A DNA stretch of 64,000 nt from Fervidicola ferrireducens (lineage in GTDB: Bacteria > Bacillota > Thermosediminibacteria > Thermosediminibacterales > Thermosediminibacteraceae). The notes under the pieces are model-generated. The model did not search any database, was not told the origin of the DNA, and saw only the letters and a list, made by a program, of their open reading frames with translations. Below, piece after piece: positions 61,195-64,000 of this stretch (its first letter is position 1; every line of letters begins with the position of its first letter). A program made the translations under genes and the position numbers. Location: positions 62,001-126,000 of the forward strand of contig NZ_LOED01000001.1 in NCBI RefSeq assembly GCF_001562425.1. The letters run 5' to 3'.

Positions 61195-61556
61195 ATGAGC
61201 ATAAACTATACCGTCAAAATCCTGCTCGTAGAGGACAGTAAATTGAGCACCAAGATGACTGGAGTTGATTCAGAAAATCATCGACATCTCCATAGTATTT
61301 TTACGGCACACGTCGACAAGGAAATTATGGATAAAATCAAGGCTGTCACCAGTTACGGCTATATCAAAAATGGTTTCGAGGAGAATGTACTGAATTTATA
61401 TACCATAGAAACGGCCTTAAAGCTTTACAGGGCTAATGTTTTGTTAACAGCAGCAGGACTGAGGATAACGTAGATGCCATCATTTCTAGGGCCGACGAGC
61501 TTTTGTATAAAGCCAAGGCCTCAGGGAGAAACTGCGTGATAAGCGAGGGTACTTAA
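61195..61556 (+). pseudogene. Relic of a REC-GGDEF response regulator
   Basis: Starts well (GGAGG before ATG 61195; VKILLVEDSKLSTKM, a receiver-domain start), then jumps to the end of the receiver domain (KEIMDKIKAVTSYGYI, IETALKLYRAN) with the middle and the phospho-aspartate gone. After a frame change, 61468-61556 encodes the last part of a GGDEF domain (DNVDAIISRADELLYKAKAS). The PAS and catalytic parts are deleted. It looks like a decayed paralogue of the gene at 10006-11650. Confidence 0.8.
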
Positions 61557-61596
61557 AATATAAAAATATACTCAATCGGACAAAGGAGGAATTCAA

Positions 61597-62442
61597 ATGC
61601 GGGAAATTCATGTGGACCAAATAATCTCCGCAGTTGAAAGGCTCTGCATCGATGCGAATGTTAAGCTTCCCGAAGATGTAAAGGCCGCCTTAAACCGCGC
61701 GCTGGAAAAAGAAACCTCCCCTCTCGGCAAAGAAATATTGAGCGATATAATCAAAAACTACCAGATTGCCGAAGAAAAAGATCTGGCAATATGTCAGGAT
61801 ACCGGGTTTGCCGTATTTTTCGTCAAATTAGGACAGGACGTCAGAATAGTCGGCGGCAATTTTTCGGACGCCATAAATGAAGGAGTTAGAAGAGGTTACA
61901 AGAACGGCTATCTAAGGAAATCGATAGTAGACGATCCCCTAATCTATAGAAAAAATACCGGCGACAATACTCCGGCTATAATCCACCTTGAAATGGTTCC
62001 CGGAGATAAAATCCATATCACCTTTGCTCCAAAAGGCGGCGGAAGCGAAAACATGAGCGCCCTGCGTATGTTAAAACCGGCCGACGGCGTGGAAGGCGTT
62101 AAAAAATTCGTATTGGAAACGGTAAGGCAGGCCGGCCCTAATCCGTGTCCACCCATAGTCGTCGGTGTTGGAATTGGCGGCACCATTGAAGTTGCCACAT
62201 TGATAGCGAAAAAAGCGTTACTGCGCCCGATCGGCGAACATCATCCGATGCCCGAGATAGCCAAGCTGGAAAAAGAACTGCTGGAAGAGGTGAACAAACT
62301 CGGCATCGGGCCACAAGGTTTCGGCGGCAAAACCACCGCACTTGCGGTAAATATAGAAACTTTCCCGGCCCACATTGCCAGTCTGCCAGTCGCGATTAAT
62401 ATCCAGTGCCATGTGGCGAGACACATGGAAATAGAAATCTAG
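61597..62442 (+). CDS. Class I fumarate hydratase (or tartrate dehydratase) alpha subunit
   Basis: 281 residues of the two-subunit [4Fe-4S] hydro-lyase family. Cluster cysteines are seen in LAICQDTGFAVFF, PNPCPPIVVGVGIGG and INIQCHVARHMEIEI; FAPKGGGSENMSALRM is the substrate loop. Interconverts fumarate and malate; the following beta subunit and malic enzyme support fumarase over tartrate dehydratase. AGGAGG lies upstream of the ATG. Confidence 0.93.
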   Translation: MREIHVDQIISAVERLCIDANVKLPEDVKAALNRALEKETSPLGKEILSDIIKNYQIAEEKDLAICQDTGFAVFFVKLGQDVRIVGGNFSDAINEGVRRGYKNGYLRKSIVDDPLIYRKNTGDNTPAIIHLEMVPGDKIHITFAPKGGGSENMSALRMLKPADGVEGVKKFVLETVRQAGPNPCPPIVVGVGIGGTIEVATLIAKKALLRPIGEHHPMPEIAKLEKELLEEVNKLGIGPQGFGGKTTALAVNIETFPAHIASLPVAINIQCHVARHMEIEI

Positions 62443-62464
62443 TACTCGGGAGGTGTGGTAAATC

Positions 62465-63016
62465 ATGATAAAGCACATAACCACCCCGTTGACGCCGGAA
62501 ACGATAAGTTCCCTGCAGGCGGGAGACAAAGTTTTGATAAGCGGGATAATTTATTCAGCAAGGGACGCTGCCCACAAGCGACTTTTCGAAATGATAAAGA
62601 AAGGAGAAAAAATTCCGATAGAATTAGAAGGACAGATAATATATTACGTTGGACCGTGTCCGGCAAAGCCGGGAACTGTCATTGGTTCCGCCGGTCCTAC
62701 AACTAGCGGAAGGATGGACGCTTACACTCCCCTGCTCCTGGAAAAAGGTTTGAAAGGCATGATCGGCAAGGGCTTTCGCTCTAAGGAAGTCGTGGACGCC
62801 ATAGTGAAAAATGAGGCCGTATATTTTGGAGCGATAGGCGGCGCGGGGGCGCTTCTTGCGGATTCTATAAAGAGCTCTAAAATAGTGGCTTTCGACGACC
62901 TGGGTCCCGAAGCTATTTACGAATTCAAAGTGGAAAACTTCCCCGCCATCGTAATTATAGACAAATACGGCAATGACCTTTATAAAATAGGCGTGGAAAA
63001 GTACAGGGAAATTTAA
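62465..63016 (+). CDS. Class I fumarate hydratase beta subunit
   Basis: 183 residues, C-terminal domain of class I fumarase: SGIIYSARDAAHKRL, YYVGPCPAKPGTVIGSAGPTTSGRMD (substrate site), and GAIGGAGALLA. It completes the enzyme with the alpha subunit encoded 22 bases upstream. The malic enzyme gene follows by 19 bases. Confidence 0.94.
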   Translation: MIKHITTPLTPETISSLQAGDKVLISGIIYSARDAAHKRLFEMIKKGEKIPIELEGQIIYYVGPCPAKPGTVIGSAGPTTSGRMDAYTPLLLEKGLKGMIGKGFRSKEVVDAIVKNEAVYFGAIGGAGALLADSIKSSKIVAFDDLGPEAIYEFKVENFPAIVIIDKYGNDLYKIGVEKYREI

Positions 63017-63035
63017 ACTTGAGGAGGTATAACGT

Positions 63036-64000
63036 ATGTCATTGAGAGAAGATGCATTAAAACTTCATTTTGAAAATAAAGGGAAAATCGAAGTTATAAG
63101 CAAGGTCCCGGTAAGCAGCAAGGAAGACCTTAGCTTGGCTTACACTCCGGGTGTGGCCGAACCCTGTAAGGAAATTGCTGCGGACCCCGGAAAGATATAC
63201 GACTATACCGCAAAAGGAAATATGGTGGCCGTGGTAACCAACGGTACGGCTGTACTTGGCCTCGGAAACATTGGAGCAAAGGCGGCCCTCCCGGTTATGG
63301 AAGGAAAAGCCGTCCTTTTCAAGTGTTTTGCAGGTGTTGACGCTTTCCCAATATGTATAGATTCTACAGACATAGATACCATCGTCGAAACGGTAAAGCT
63401 TATTGAGCCGGTCTTCGGCGGCATCAATCTGGAGGACATCGCCGCTCCCTCCTGTTTCGAAATCGAAAACCGCCTGAAGGAAAGCCTGTCCATTCCCGTA
63501 TTCCACGACGACCAGCACGGAACAGCCATAATCACTTTAGCAGCTCTCTTAAACGCTCTGAAACTGGTAAAGAAGGACATCAACGATATAACGGTGGTCA
63601 TTAACGGAGCTGGCGCCGCGGGGGTCGCCATCGCGAAAATTCTATTAACCGCGGGCGTCAAGGACATCCTGCTCTGCGACCGCCAAGGAATAATATACGA
63701 GGGCAGAAAAGAGGGTATGAACTGGGCTAAAGAAGAGCTCGCAAAAGTGACTAACAAAGAAAAGAGGACTGGGAAACTAGCCGATGCGTTTGTGGATGCC
63801 GACGTCTTTATAGGCGTATCCACCGCTAACATAGTGAGCAAGGAAATGGTAAAGAGCATGAAAAAAGATCCCATAATCTTCGCAATGGCAAACCCCGTTC
63901 CCGAAATAAATCCGGCAGATGCCTTCGAAGCAGGCGCGAAGATCGTCGGCACCGGAAGGTCGGACTACCCCAACCAGATAAACAACGTCCTCGCCTTCCC
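63036..64000 (+). CDS. NAD-dependent malic enzyme (partial, 3' end outside window)
   Basis: Oxidative decarboxylation of malate to pyruvate. The 321 visible residues start MSLREDALKLHFENKGKIEV and show SLAYTPGVAEPCKEI (catalytic Tyr), the lysine in PVMEGKAVLFKCFAGVDAFP, metal-binding EDIAAPSCFEIE and FHDDQHGTAI, and the NAD fold VINGAGAAGVAIAKILL. ATG 63036 has GAGGAGG eight bases upstream. With fumarase it converts fumarate to pyruvate in one operon. About 70-80 C-terminal residues lie beyond the window. Confidence 0.95.
   Translation, partial: MSLREDALKLHFENKGKIEVISKVPVSSKEDLSLAYTPGVAEPCKEIAADPGKIYDYTAKGNMVAVVTNGTAVLGLGNIGAKAALPVMEGKAVLFKCFAGVDAFPICIDSTDIDTIVETVKLIEPVFGGINLEDIAAPSCFEIENRLKESLSIPVFHDDQHGTAIITLAALLNALKLVKKDINDITVVINGAGAAGVAIAKILLTAGVKDILLCDRQGIIYEGRKEGMNWAKEELAKVTNKEKRTGKLADAFVDADVFIGVSTANIVSKEMVKSMKKDPIIFAMANPVPEINPADAFEAGAKIVGTGRSDYPNQINNVLAF

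Overview
The window comes from a low-to-mid GC, anaerobic, probably thermophilic, motile Gram-positive bacterium of the Clostridia (my inference: something near Thermosediminibacterales or Thermoanaerobacterales). The reasons are strong GGAGG ribosome sites, frequent GTG/TTG starts, ferredoxin-linked 2-oxoacid oxidation, a class I iron-sulfur fumarase, an NAD malic enzyme, a sodium-pump decarboxylase beta subunit and late flagellar genes. I saw no rRNA, tRNA or CRISPR array.

Layout. 1-800: start of purK behind a guanine-type purine riboswitch. 848-5560: aminotransferase, two base-excision repair genes (nth, nfo), a dipeptidase and a nitroreductase. 5600-14000: an Old-Yellow-Enzyme-type reductase with a broken alcohol dehydrogenase and a divergent LysR regulator, a broken two-component/diguanylate cyclase gene and a chemoreceptor. 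14000-19500: a prenyl diphosphate synthase convergent with a DUF2600 terpene cyclase, then a large membrane protein and a glycosyltransferase. 19500-21200: nikR, an ECF-type S component and a methyltransferase, with matching NikR-like operators on the first two promoters. 21200-28800: CBS-pyrophosphatase, OadB with a 40-residue OadG-like partner, CtpA, UbiB-type kinase and a TDT-family transporter. 28900-32300: an oligopeptide-binding gene cut by an IS200/IS605 element, followed by unassigned DNA. 32300-35340: carboxymuconolactone decarboxylase-like protein, RlmD, TrmL and a PHP phosphatase.

35500-52100 is the regulatory and metabolic core: amino-acid fermentation under two sigma-54 activators. 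A TyrR-like activator (ACT-PAS-AAA+) precedes a -24/-12 promoter with three 16-bp palindromes, driving methionine gamma-lyase and an NhaC-family carrier. A PAS-AAA+-Fis activator precedes a second -24/-12 promoter with two 14-bp direct repeats, driving leucine-type dehydrogenase, butyrate kinase, phosphotransbutyrylase and indolepyruvate:ferredoxin oxidoreductase. That set fits oxidative deamination, ferredoxin-coupled CoA-ester formation and ATP synthesis. Between them are a HutP homologue, an attenuated leader carrying three GGUAG repeats, a TrpXYZ-like ABC transporter and an NSS amino-acid transporter with a tiny MetS-like subunit.

52100-64000: a polar amino-acid ABC transporter, a zinc-ribbon protein behind a structured leader I cannot name, late flagellar genes (flaG-fliD-fliS-fliT-like-transglycosylase) behind a SigD-like promoter that lies inside the preceding terminator, an orphan TupA with a MobB-like protein lacking its P-loop, a gutted response-regulator/GGDEF relic, and fumarase plus malic enzyme.

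Four otherwise intact genes each carry a single lesion (two in-frame stops, two one-base slips in homopolymers). Either the genome is shedding genes or the assembly has small errors. All similarity calls are from pattern recognition; no database was searched.
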